Of a DNA stretch of 42,837 bases, positions 33,615 through 41,696 are shown piece by piece. The stretch covers positions 1-42,837 of the forward strand of contig CAJTRW010000004.1 in NCBI GenBank assembly GCA_910578765.1, in the 5' to 3' direction. The position numbers and the translations under genes are program-made. The number at the start of each line of letters is the position of its first letter. Positions within the stretch are counted from its first letter, which is position 1. This DNA is from an uncultured Christensenella sp. (GTDB lineage Bacteria; Bacillota; Clostridia; Christensenellales; Borkfalkiaceae). The notes under the pieces were generated by a model. It worked only from the letters and a program-made list of their open reading frames with translations. It was not told the DNA's origin and did no database searches.

Positions 33615-33949
33615 TTTTGCACCCCCTTGATGATTTCTTTGAACTGTTCAAACCCTTCGGGGTACAGGATGATGCCGATGCTTCCCGACTGATTGATTTG
33701 CACAATCTTCTGTTTTTGCAGTTCTGACGGTCTGCCGTTGGATGCTTTCAGTTCAACATCAAGGTTGACACCGTTCACAACGATGTGCATGTCGGGCAAC
33801 CCTGCCTTCGAATAACCACCGCCCCAACGCTTTTCGTAATATCCACAGGGCGGAACTTTCATCTTGTCAGCACCTGTTCCCAGGTCATAAACCCCGATGG
33901 ATTCAAGGTATCTTTTCACCTTGTTTTCAAAGTTTTTTTCTGCTGCCAT
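33527..33949 (-). CDS. VRR-NUC domain nuclease
   Basis: 140 residues. N-terminal MAAEKNFENKVKRYLESIGVY, then GGGYSKAGLPDMHIVVNGVNLDVELKASNGRPSELQKQKI, with the VRR-NUC catalytic PD and ExK residues, and GIILYPEGFEQFKEII. Phage VRR-NUC proteins are DNA nucleases, probably resolving or trimming structures. Its last ~29 codons overlap the start of the Cas4-Sak4 fusion in another frame. Confidence 0.88.
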   Translation of the reverse strand: MAAEKNFENKVKRYLESIGVYDLGTGADKMKVPPCGYYEKRWGGGYSKAGLPDMHIVVNGVNLDVELKASNGRPSELQKQKIVQINQSGSIGIILYPEGFEQFKEIIKGVQKCNIPIAGLNALKNANSSSKCVILTKLTR

Positions 33950-34280
33950 TTCGGTTCAACCCCCTTCCGCACAAACCTGTATTCCAGGCGTGTTGGATGT
34001 TTTCCGACTGCGTGACCCATTCGAGTTGTGAAGCCCTGCAATCGTGTTTCTTGCCCCTTTTGTGATTGACAATGTTCTTGCCTTCGGGGTGCGGACAAAA
34101 TGCCGTAGCGACCAATATGTGAAGTCTTTCGCACCTTCCGTCTATCTTCACCCGAAGATAACCTTGCCCATCGTCATAGGGGTTCAGAAGTTTCCCTGTC
34201 TTGTCGTTCATCACCCTGCCCAAACTGCTGACCTTGTAGTTCGGATGACTTTCGACAACTTTCCATCTTTCTTTCGGCAT
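33927..34280 (-). CDS. HNH endonuclease with NUMOD4 domain
   Basis: 117 residues. N-terminal NUMOD4 (ERWKVVESHPNYKVSSLGRVMND), then a beta-strand link (GYLRVKIDGRCERLHILVATAFCPHPEGKNIVNHKRG) and HNH_3-like KKHDCRASQLEWVTQSENIQHAWNTG with the N-H-N pattern. This is the homing-endonuclease type that moves itself between phages. Start at 34280 after AAGGAAGTG. Overlaps the VRR-NUC start by 23 bases. Confidence 0.85.
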   Translation of the reverse strand: MPKERWKVVESHPNYKVSSLGRVMNDKTGKLLNPYDDGQGYLRVKIDGRCERLHILVATAFCPHPEGKNIVNHKRGKKHDCRASQLEWVTQSENIQHAWNTGLCGRGLNRNGSRKKL

Positions 34281-34284
34281 GGTG

Positions 34285-34371
34285 TCACTTCCTTTTGAAT
34301 AAGTTTGCAATGATAGCCAACGCAACGACTGTCAGGCAGACAATCAGCGTGACTTGAACCGGCACACTCAT
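34285..34371 (-). CDS. Small membrane protein (28 aa)
   Basis: A short gene encoding MSVPVQVTLIVCLTVVALAI... ending FKRK: essentially one transmembrane helix with a basic end. A strong ribosome binding site (AAAGGGGGTG) precedes the ATG at proper spacing, and its stop is coupled to the HNH gene start, both supporting a real gene. Function unknown. Confidence 0.65.
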   Translation of the reverse strand: MSVPVQVTLIVCLTVVALAIIANLFKRK

Positions 34372-34374
34372 ATA

Positions 34375-36150
34375 TCACTTCACCCCCTTTGCAATTTCCA
34401 CTTTTATGTAGGCGGATTTGACACTGGTCTTGCTGCATTCTTCCGCAATGTCGGGATGCAGTTTTTTCAACTTTGTCGTGTCAACCGAAACTGCCGTTGT
34501 TTCGCCAACATAGGTGATGGTCAACTGTTCGGATTCGAACTTCTTCACACCGAACTTTTCCATTGCCTGTTTGATTTGGTCTTTCAAGGCTTTTTCCTGT
34601 TCTTCCAGTTGCTTTTTTGCCGTGCAGATGTCACACACCTGCTGAATGACTGCAACGGAACTGTCTTTGAATGCAACCAACCCTGCGCTTTCGTCAAAGG
34701 TTGCTTGTCCGCATTCTTTGGGGTCACTGTCACACGCATCAGCGCATTCGCCCTTCTTCGGGCATTCGAAACAGCAACCGCCGAATTCTTTCTTCGGGCA
34801 TTCGTTTGTGCATTTAATCATTTTGTTTACCGTCCTTTTTTTGAATTGATTTTCGTATTTTTCGAAAAGATCATCGTCCAGGTCTTTTCGCATTTTCAGT
34901 GTCGGAAGAATCAGTCCATCTTCCACACTGCGCTTGCACAGCATCAGATAATAAATACAGTTGTTTTTCTGTCCGATGCGGTGGATTCGCTTCTTGCTTT
35001 GTTCGTATAAGTCCGACCATTCGGGCAATGTGAAGTAGATAACTTTGTTTGCCTTCTGCAAGTTCAGTCCCATTGCCCCTGCCTGATATTGAACGAAGGT
35101 GATTGAATCGTCCCTTGTTTCATAGGCTTCAAGGTCTTTGGTTTTGCCGTTTACAATCGACACTGGTCTTTCCATTTCAACCGCAATTTCCATCAACTTG
35201 CCCAGTTCTTCGTTGAAGTTATAGAACACAATCAAGCGGTCATCCGTGGAAGTCAGCAAGTCTTTGAATGCTGCAATCTTTTCGGGGTTGTACTGCCCAC
35301 ACAGTTGCCTTGAATACAGTCTTTTGGTCAGTTTCGTGTCACCGATAAGTTCCACGCCGTCCGACAGAATGACCATATCGTCCTTCATAAATTTCTTGAA
35401 GTCCTTTGTCGGTTCAACCCAAATCGGAACTTCAATCTGTTCAGGCAAATCGAACACTTCTTCCGTTTTCATGAAGATGCAACCGTGCTGTCGCAATTTA
35501 TCTTTCAGGCGTTCCACATTCTTGTAGCCACGGATGACTTTGATTTTGAATCCCGAATCATCTTCAATCCATTCGGTCACGACATAGTTTTTGAAGAAGG
35601 CATCTTCGCTGATTTTCCAACCAAGCAAGCGCAACTGCGACCACAATTTTTCATATTTGCCCCCTGTCGGTGTACCTGATAAAAGAATGACATTTTCAGG
35701 TTCAAGCGACTGAACAAATTTTGTCCTTTTCGCTGTCGGGTTTGTGATCATTGAACTTTCATCAAGCATCAGGGTGAAGTCACAAAGTTTCTTCAATTCG
35801 TCCCTGCGGAATATCAGTTCATAGTTGATGATTCCGAATATGCGTGGTCTGCGGTTCAATGGAACTGTGCCTGCGTTCGGGTCTTTGGGAACGGCGCATT
35901 CCATGAAGTAGTTCAAATCCGTTTTGTTCGTCAAATCGAACACGGCGCAACCGTAGTTGTCTTTGAAATGGGCAACCCAGTCATCAATCTTCGACTTCTG
36001 ACAAACTAAAAGGTTGACACGCTTTCCCAAATCCATCATCTTTTCTGCGCCGACAAAGGTTTTCCCCAGTCCCATGTCAAGGAAGTACCCGACACGGTTG
36101 AACCGCTCTGTCTGCGCCAGTGCTTCGGTTTGGTGCTTATATAACTGCAC
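34375..36150 (-). CDS. SNF2-family helicase fused to a Cys-rich C-terminal domain
   Basis: 591 residues from a GTG start at 36150 (AAAAGGGGG upstream). SF2 motifs: FLDMGLGKTF (I), LMLDESSMI (II), LLSGTPTGG (III), QYQAGAMGLNLQKA (V), QSKKRIHRIGQ (VI), giving a complete SNF2 helicase in the first ~440 residues. A second domain then begins at MIKCTNECPKKEFGGCCFECP..., with many cysteines and a DUF-like C-terminal helical/beta part (EEQEKALKDQIKQAMEKFGVKKFESE). The join runs through an A7 tract, and a good ribosome binding site plus ATG (34821) lies inside. So the Cys-rich protein may also be made alone (34375..34821, 148 aa). Confidence 0.85.
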   Translation of the reverse strand: MQLYKHQTEALAQTERFNRVGYFLDMGLGKTFVGAEKMMDLGKRVNLLVCQKSKIDDWVAHFKDNYGCAVFDLTNKTDLNYFMECAVPKDPNAGTVPLNRRPRIFGIINYELIFRRDELKKLCDFTLMLDESSMITNPTAKRTKFVQSLEPENVILLSGTPTGGKYEKLWSQLRLLGWKISEDAFFKNYVVTEWIEDDSGFKIKVIRGYKNVERLKDKLRQHGCIFMKTEEVFDLPEQIEVPIWVEPTKDFKKFMKDDMVILSDGVELIGDTKLTKRLYSRQLCGQYNPEKIAAFKDLLTSTDDRLIVFYNFNEELGKLMEIAVEMERPVSIVNGKTKDLEAYETRDDSITFVQYQAGAMGLNLQKANKVIYFTLPEWSDLYEQSKKRIHRIGQKNNCIYYLMLCKRSVEDGLILPTLKMRKDLDDDLFEKYENQFKKRTVNKMIKCTNECPKKEFGGCCFECPKKGECADACDSDPKECGQATFDESAGLVAFKDSSVAVIQQVCDICTAKKQLEEQEKALKDQIKQAMEKFGVKKFESEQLTITYVGETTAVSVDTTKLKKLHPDIAEECSKTSVKSAYIKVEIAKGVK

Positions 36151-36155
36151 GGTGG

Positions 36156-36527
36156 TCACCCCCTTTTGTTGGTTCGAATATTCCACGAAGCAACCGCATC
36201 CCATTTCGAATCAAACGAACCGACCACACATCCGCAATCACATTCAACGATGAATTGATCGCCGTTCTTGTCAAGCGTGGGTGTCTGTCCGCAGAAGGGA
36301 CACTTCTTCAACTTCGGCGGAATGCTTTCGTGGAACTTCTTTGCAAACTTGATGATGCCTTTGATGAAGTTCTGTTCGCCTTCCGACCAGTTTGCCGTTT
36401 CCATAGCGAACCCGAATTCGGTGAACAAAGTGCCTGCGTGTTCAAGCAACAATTCACCCTTGTCTGTTCTGACCACCGACAACTTTCCGTGGTTGCCTAT
36501 GCGGTCAATCGTGAATAATTTTTGCAT
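36156..36527 (-). CDS. Lar-like zinc-ribbon protein
   Basis: 123 residues. The C-terminal part has KKCPFCGQTP...FIVECDCGC...SKWDAVASWNIRTN, the CPFCG...W-(D/N)xR pattern of Lar-family restriction alleviation proteins. The N-terminal part (MQKLFTIDRIGNHGKLSVVRTDKGELLLEHAG) is a separate small domain. Adjacent to a DNA methyltransferase, so an anti-restriction role is plausible but inferred. Its start lies 7 bases after the methyltransferase stop. Confidence 0.7.
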   Translation of the reverse strand: MQKLFTIDRIGNHGKLSVVRTDKGELLLEHAGTLFTEFGFAMETANWSEGEQNFIKGIIKFAKKFHESIPPKLKKCPFCGQTPTLDKNGDQFIVECDCGCVVGSFDSKWDAVASWNIRTNKRG

Positions 36528-36533
36528 CTTCTT

Positions 36534-37331
<798 letters not shown>

Positions 37332-37332
37332 T

Positions 37333-37731
37333 TCAACCCACCGCAATTCCTGTGTATTCTGTGAACTTCTTCGGGGATATGTAATAGGTGAATTTGTTTC
37401 CACCCACCTTCACAGCATACCCGAAGGGAAGTTTCCCTTGTTGCAGTCCGACCCTGACAAACTGCTTGCTTTTGTTCATCAGTTTCGCTGCAATCGCAAC
37501 CGGCAAATTCGAATATTTCCCGATTGTCGTTTCTTCTTCGATTTCCCCTGTCAACCACGCTTCCGCCACATTCAAAGCGGTTGCTATTGCCGACAGATGT
37601 TTTTGCCCAGGCTTGTTCTTACCTGATAGATACTGACTGATGCTTGACCTTCCGATGCCGGTTCTGTCCGACAAGACAGACTGGGCAACCCCCTGGTCAA
37701 TCATCGCTTGCTTCATTCTTTTCGCAAACAT
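37333..37731 (-). CDS. XRE-family regulator with an extra C-terminal domain
   Basis: 132 residues. N-terminal lambda-repressor-like HTH (MIDQGVAQSVLSDRTGIGRSSISQYLSGKNKPGQKHLSAIATALNV), then a second part (PVAIAAKLMNKSKQFVRVGLQQGKLPFGYAVKVGGNKFTYYISPKKFTEYTG) resembling a winged or excisionase-like DNA-binding fold. Preceded directly by a perfect TGTGGATT-N4-AATCCACA palindrome, so it is likely under repressor control or self-regulated. Its stop abuts the methyltransferase start. Confidence 0.85.
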   Translation of the reverse strand: MFAKRMKQAMIDQGVAQSVLSDRTGIGRSSISQYLSGKNKPGQKHLSAIATALNVAEAWLTGEIEEETTIGKYSNLPVAIAAKLMNKSKQFVRVGLQQGKLPFGYAVKVGGNKFTYYISPKKFTEYTGIAVG

Positions 37732-37746
37732 TCAACACCGTCCTTT

Positions 37747-37766
37747 TGTGGATTTTTCAATCCACA
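37747..37766. promoter_or_regulatory. Repressor operator palindrome, early operon
   Basis: TGTGGATT-TTTC-AATCCACA, identical in sequence and spacing to the palindrome in the immunity region (40789..40808). It lies over the 3' end of the small XRE gene and 15 bases ahead of the start of the larger one. Confidence 0.75.
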
Positions 37767-37972
37767 TTGTCGGCAAAAAAAATCTTCATCACTTTGTCTG
37801 CATCCAAATGAAGCAGTTCTGCCAACTTCTTGATTTCGCTTGCCTTGAATTCGGAAGTGCCGTTCAGTTTATAGTTGAGCGTACAAAGCGAAACGCCGAG
37901 CATTTCGGCAATCTGTTCTTGATTCAGTCCACTTTCGGCAATCGCTGCCTTCAACTTCAAAGTGTTTGTCAT
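37757..37972 (-). CDS. Small XRE/DUF739-like DNA-binding protein
   Basis: 71 residues: LKLKAAIAESGLNQEQIAEMLGVSLCTLNYKLNGTSEFKASEIKKLAELLHLDADKVMKIFF, a single HTH domain like small phage Cro-like or DUF739 proteins. Start at 37972 (MTNTLK) favoured by AAAGGATGG upstream; the longer frame lacks support. Likely a regulator of the early operon. Confidence 0.8.
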   Translation of the reverse strand: MTNTLKLKAAIAESGLNQEQIAEMLGVSLCTLNYKLNGTSEFKASEIKKLAELLHLDADKVMKIFFADNVD

Positions 37973-38003
37973 TTTGTTTTTCACCATCCTTTTCTGATTA
38001 TTT

Positions 38004-39234
38004 TTAGACCCAAATTTCGTTTTGGTCATCGAACATCTGACAGAACAGATATTCGAGCATCGGAACAATGATTGAATTACCTGCTATTTTGTACAGTTGC
38101 GAATTCGCTTTGTCCCTTCCTTTGTAGAAGGTTTCATTCAATGCCTTTTGGACTTTGAAGAAATCTTCGTCTGTAAATCCCATCAAGCGGAAGCATTCAA
38201 GGGGTGTCATCTTCCGCACCCTTTCATTCACAATCATGTGCGGTTCACGATTACCCCCCCCTTACAGTTCAGGGAAGGACACGCCCCCATCGGGTCATAC
38301 ACCCGACCTTGATTTGGATTGTCCCTTGTCTTTGTCGGACAGACATTACCGACCCACAATATTTCACTTGATTTCATATTCCACCGCCGCATTCATTCCT
38401 TGATTGCCGAATCCTTTGAAGTCCCTTGCCAGTATTGTGCAGGCGCAGTCCGTCAATTTTTCGACTTCTGTTCCTTGCTGACTGACAATCACCCCTTGAC
38501 GGTAACGACCACCAAGTCCCACTGGTGTTGGGTGTCTATCGTTCCACGACCCCCCCCCGAATGGTGTTCGAAATCAGTTTTTCCCTTAACTTCGGAATCA
38601 ACGCCCTTGCCTTTTCCGTGTCAACGAAATACTTTTCATCAACCGTTTCTTCAAGGTAGTCATTCATGCACTTCTTCAATTCAACCGGCGCAGGGAATTC
38701 AAAGATGTCATTGTCAATGTCCTTCCGAATGCTGACGATCAGAACCCTTTCACGGTGCTGTGGCATCGCATAATCCCTTCCGTCAAGCAACGCCCACCTT
38801 GAATTGTACCCTGCTTCATCCAGTGCGTTCAGAACCGTGCTGAATTCCTTCTTGAACTTGTCACTGGTCAGATTCTTCACATTCTCTGCAATCGCAATTT
38901 TGGGTTTGCAATGCTTGATGATGCGAAGTGCATCGAAAAACAGATTTCCCCTTCCCTTCGAATCGTTGAACCCTTCTTACCTTCCTGCTGTGGAAAACGG
39001 CTGACAAGGGAATCCGTATGTAATCAGATCAATGTCTGTCGGAAGGGTGGTTTCGTCAACCTTCGTGATGTCCCCCAAGTTCATTGATTCGGGTGCGTTG
39101 TGCAAAACCGAATATGCCTTGCTTGCATACTTGTCTATTTCACAATAGGCAACCAGTTCGAAAGGGATGTCAAGGTTCTGCAAGGCTTTTTCAAATGCCC
39201 CGATTCCGCTGAATAATGACAGCAACTTCACCAT
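38004..39234 (-). pseudogene. Decayed C5-cytosine DNA methyltransferase
   Basis: The pieces add up to one methyltransferase. MVKLLSLFSGIGAFEKAL (motif I) and GFPCQPFSTAG (catalytic PCQ) stand at the N-terminus. NVKNLTSDKF and AMPQHRERVLIV follow, then the target domain and RKMTPLECFRLMGF...GNSIIVPMLEYLF at the C-terminus. It is interrupted by a TAA (38977..38979) and by frame shifts at a G9 tract (38550..38558), a G4 tract (38492..38495), around 38370, and at a G8 tract (38254..38261). Three of these would be repaired by adding one G each, one by removing one base. Functional product unlikely in this sequence; assembly error cannot be excluded. Confidence 0.85.
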
Positions 39235-39245
39235 GTTGTCACCGC

Positions 39246-39590
39246 CTATTTCGTCAGAACCATTTCGGCGTAGTCCACAGGATATGCCCATTTCAAAACA
39301 TATTCCACAAACTTCTTGCCCTTCGCTGTGAATTTGGGAACGCTTGTGTCCTTCAAAATGCCGTCTTTCACCCAGGCTTCCCGAATGGGGCGTTCTTCGG
39401 GTTTCATTCTTCCCCACCCCATCTGACCGTTTAACATGCAATAGTACATGTAGGGGCAAAGGCGGATTTCCAAAACACCTTTATGTTCGGTTGCACCTTC
39501 GGCATCAACCAAAGGCTTGCCCCTGTACTTTTCCGCAATCTTCAATTTTTCGGGATGAAGAAATCCCCTTCCAACAAAATAGTCTTTCAT
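39246..39590 (-). CDS. Hypothetical phage protein
   Basis: 114 residues (MKDYFVGRGFLHPEKLKIAEKYRGKPLVDAEGATEHKGVLEIRLCPYMYYCMLNGQMGWGRMKPEE...). No family recognised. Start at 39590 rather than the longer frame because AAAAGGACGG precedes it at 8 bases. Lies directly upstream of the decayed methyltransferase in the early operon. Confidence 0.6.
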   Translation of the reverse strand: MKDYFVGRGFLHPEKLKIAEKYRGKPLVDAEGATEHKGVLEIRLCPYMYYCMLNGQMGWGRMKPEERPIREAWVKDGILKDTSVPKFTAKGKKFVEYVLKWAYPVDYAEMVLTK

Positions 39591-39651
39591 ATAAAATACC
39601 GTCCTTTTAATTTTTGGAATTCGTGTTGCAGCACTCATTCCGATTTGGTTT

Positions 39652-39867
39652 TCAACCTGCGACTGCTTTGACAATGACCGTGATGCCGGTCTGTTTCATT
39701 CCCTTGTAATATTCGGGATAGATTTTTTCGACTTCCAACCCATCAATCTTCGGGTTCAGTTTGACTTTGCGAACTTCATCGAACACAATCGGTTCGGAAA
39801 AATTTTCGAATTCGATGCTTGTCAGCGCATCGGAATTCATTGTCGAAAGAACATCAAACACCTTCAC
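39652..39867 (-). CDS. Hypothetical phage protein
   Basis: 71 residues (MKVFDVLSTMNSDALTSIEFENFSEPIVFDEVRKVKLNPKIDGLEVEKIYPEYYKG...). No family recognised, beta-rich pattern. GTG start at 39867 spaced 8 bases from AAAGGGGG; overlaps the next upstream gene by 14 bases. Confidence 0.55.
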   Translation of the reverse strand: MKVFDVLSTMNSDALTSIEFENFSEPIVFDEVRKVKLNPKIDGLEVEKIYPEYYKGMKQTGITVIVKAVAG

Positions 39868-40123
39868 TTCTGTCACCCCCTTTGAATTCGATTTCTTTCA
39901 CCGTGTATTCGCACGGTTCAATGTAGTGGTTGTATGTAGAATCAAATTTATTCTGTTTAGTCTTTTTAGTTGCGACCATTTTTGCTGCCCTTTCCGTTTC
40001 GTAGAAATCCCACGGCATCAAAGTCCGCACATCGTTCACAACATATCCGCCTTTGGTCAGCAAGAAGGTGCGTCCTTCATGCTGACCTTCGGTGTATCTT
40101 CCTTCAATCAAATACTTCTTCAT
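39854..40123 (-). CDS. Hypothetical phage protein
   Basis: 89 residues (MKKYLIEGRYTEGQHEGRTFLLTKGGYVVNDVRTLMPWDFYETERAAKM..., basic centre, then YTVKEIEFKGGDR). Unknown function. ATGA overlap with the gene upstream indicates translational coupling in the early operon. Confidence 0.55.
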   Translation of the reverse strand: MKKYLIEGRYTEGQHEGRTFLLTKGGYVVNDVRTLMPWDFYETERAAKMVATKKTKQNKFDSTYNHYIEPCEYTVKEIEFKGGDRSEGV

Positions 40124-40431
40124 TCCACACCCACTTCAACATTATCTGCAATGATAACCTTCAAAAAGTCTTTGTCTGTTTTGTTGTTATGCAAGCATTC
40201 AATTTTGTAGGCGTTGACCTTCCAATCCATGATGAAGTCTTGCATCAGCAAATCTTCCATTCCGATGTAAACATCAACTTCACCGGCATGACAATCAACG
40301 ATTCTGATTTCCATGTCCCTTTTGTCTTTCGCAATCAACGCCTGGCAAATGATGTGAACCAAATTTCCCATGCTGATTTCTCTGACTTCAACCGTTTCCT
40401 GCTTGTAACCAAAATTTTTGAACTTTTTCAT
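40120..40431 (-). CDS. Hypothetical phage protein
   Basis: 103 residues (MKKFKNFGYKQETVEVREISMGNLVHIICQALIAKDKRDMEIRIVDCHAGEVDVYIGMEDLL...). No family recognised. Start at 40431 chosen for AAGGTGGTG just upstream; second gene of the leftward early operon. Confidence 0.6.
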   Translation of the reverse strand: MKKFKNFGYKQETVEVREISMGNLVHIICQALIAKDKRDMEIRIVDCHAGEVDVYIGMEDLLMQDFIMDWKVNAYKIECLHNNKTDKDFLKVIIADNVEVGVE

Positions 40432-40444
40432 TTCACACCACCTT

Positions 40445-40747
40445 TCAATCTTCACATTCAATGATGTAGAAGCCTTCATCTTCTTCCAACCATTTTTTGT
40501 TGTGCTTTTCGTTTACGCAACGGACAACGCCACGGTCATAGGCTGCACCATTGTCACTGCGGTTGTATCTGTACCATTTATCATAGCAGTGCGCCATTCT
40601 GTCGGAATAACCCCTTTGTTCGTCCTTCTTCTGCCTTTCTTCGTCCATTTTGACAAGTTCCTGTTCAGTGTAAAGGTTTTCACCCAGTGCATAATAGGTT
40701 TCCTTGCCCCTGACAAATTTCTGCAATCCTTTTGTGATGTTGTTCAT
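40445..40747 (-). CDS. First gene of the early operon, unknown function
   Basis: 100 residues (MNNITKGLQKFVRGKETYYALGENLYTEQELVKMDEERQKKDEQRG..., then YRYNRSDNGAAYDRGVVRCVNEKHNKKWLEEDEGFYIIEC). Charged, probably cytoplasmic; no family recognised. Start at 40747 (ATG after GGTGAAAG) rather than the GTG further upstream, which lies inside the operator. Directly downstream of the early promoter and main operator, so expected to be the first gene expressed on induction. Confidence 0.6.
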   Translation of the reverse strand: MNNITKGLQKFVRGKETYYALGENLYTEQELVKMDEERQKKDEQRGYSDRMAHCYDKWYRYNRSDNGAAYDRGVVRCVNEKHNKKWLEEDEGFYIIECED

Positions 40748-40788
40748 TCTTTCACCAGTCCTTTCACCGTTCGGGTGGTTTGTTTTTG

Positions 40789-40808
40789 TGTGGATTTTCA
40801 AATCCACA
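40789..40808. promoter_or_regulatory. Main repressor operator palindrome
   Basis: Perfect TGTGGATT-TTCA-AATCCACA palindrome just downstream of the early promoter. The same site is found at 37747..37766, and half-sites TGTGGATT (40826..40833) and AATCCACA (40902..40909) lie within the early and repressor promoters. Position indicates repression of the early operon by the phage repressor. Confidence 0.8.
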
Positions 40809-40813
40809 ATGTC

Positions 40814-40842
40814 AGTATAATACTTTGTGGATTATTTGTCAA
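40814..40842 (-). promoter_or_regulatory. Early (lytic) promoter
   Basis: On the minus strand TTGACA (40837..40842) and TATACT (40814..40819) with 17-base spacing, a near-consensus housekeeping promoter driving the leftward early genes. A half-operator sits in the spacer and the full operator just downstream. Confidence 0.8.
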
Positions 40843-40892
40843 CAGTTTTTTAGAAAAATTTTATGATTTTTTCGAAGTTTTTTCTTATAAAC

Positions 40893-40921
40893 TTGATTTT
40901 TAATCCACAATGATATATAAT
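40893..40921 (+). promoter_or_regulatory. Repressor promoter
   Basis: TTGATT (40893..40898), 17-base spacer, TATAAT (40916..40921), 46 bases ahead of the repressor start. The half-operator AATCCACA (40902..40909) lies in the spacer, suggesting autoregulation. Confidence 0.75.
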
Positions 40922-40967
40922 ATCCTTGTTCTTTCGCCAAAAATTAAGTCAAGGAAGGTTTGTTTTT

Positions 40968-41414
40968 ATGAAAATTAAAAAGGATACAGATGCTGTCGCT
41001 GCTGACAAACTTGTCGGAAGCCGTATCAAAGAACTTCGAATGAAGAAAGGTTGGTCACAAGAAGAACTGGCAAAACGGATGGGTTATACGGCAGCGAATT
41101 CACGATCAACAATCAGCAAAATCGAAAGGGGTGACAATAGCATCGACCAAAGCACCCTGATCAAGTTTTCAAAGGTTTTGGGGACATCCCCAGTCTATCT
41201 TTTGGGTATGTGCGAAATGTATGACTGTTGGGATCACAAATATAATTCGGAAGCAATCGGTTTCCAAACAAAATGCCTAACAGATATTTCGAATGTGTTC
41301 GGTGAAGATGTCACAAAGGCTTTGGTCTGCCTGGTTCAATTAAATGATGAAGGAAGAATCCTTGCCCTATCTGAAATTGAAAAACTACTTGCACATTACA
41401 AAAGGGATGAATGA
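40968..41414 (+). CDS. Phage repressor, XRE (cI-like) family
   Basis: 148 residues. The HTH is in VGSRIKELRMKKGWSQEELAKRMGYTAANSRSTISKIERGDNSIDQSTLIKFSKVLG (~17-72). The C-terminal part (AIGFQTKCLTDISNVFGEDVTKALVCLVQLNDEGRILALSEIEKLLAHY) lacks a LexA-type serine peptidase domain, so induction is not by simple RecA-stimulated self-cleavage. Start at 40968 after AAGGAAGG; the longer TTG frame is not supported. Divergent from the early operon, over the operator cluster: it is the obvious keeper of lysogeny. Confidence 0.88.
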   Translation: MKIKKDTDAVAADKLVGSRIKELRMKKGWSQEELAKRMGYTAANSRSTISKIERGDNSIDQSTLIKFSKVLGTSPVYLLGMCEMYDCWDHKYNSEAIGFQTKCLTDISNVFGEDVTKALVCLVQLNDEGRILALSEIEKLLAHYKRDE

Positions 41415-41417
41415 TTG

Positions 41418-41545
41418 TGTCACACTGTCACAGGTCACAAATTCCTTTTTACTTGAAAAATAGGTTTTAAGAAAAAAAAATCACAGATGATTTTCTATAT
41501 ACCGCAAAAATAAAAGAATATAGAAAGTATCTGTGACAAGTGACA
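41418..41545. promoter_or_regulatory. GTCAC inverted-repeat element, copy B
   Basis: TGTCACACTGTCACAGGTCACA (41418..41439, GTCAC copies) on the left and TGTGACAAGTGACA (41532..41545) on the right, 12/14 complementary. The shared core TTGAAAAATAGGTTTTAAGAA is at 41453..41472, as in copy A. Inside is an additional nested hairpin: TCACAGAT/ATCTGTGA and TTTCTATAT/ATATAGAAA (41481..41536). This fills most of the 282-base gap between repressor and integrase; 41546..41696 further holds a CC-AGGAA-type hairpin near 41556..41582 and the integrase ribosome binding site. Confidence 0.65.
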
Positions 41546-41696
41546 AATAAAAGAGAACCCCAGGAACTGCAATTCCCAGGGTTCAAGGTTGAAAACCAAA
41601 TCAAAATTAAAAAGCGGTCAACTTCAAACTTTGAATGGTCTATTCTATTATAGCACCATTCAACCAAAAAATCAACACAAAAGGATGGTGTTTAAT

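Noticed and set aside
38004..39459. Three separate small genes in the C5 methyltransferase region
   Set aside because: Their products are consecutive parts of one methyltransferase once single-base lesions are allowed for; treated as one pseudogene.
41467..41667. Minus-strand open frame between repressor and integrase
   Set aside because: Lies over the GTCAC element and integrase leader, antisense to both, with no ribosome site or recognisable product.
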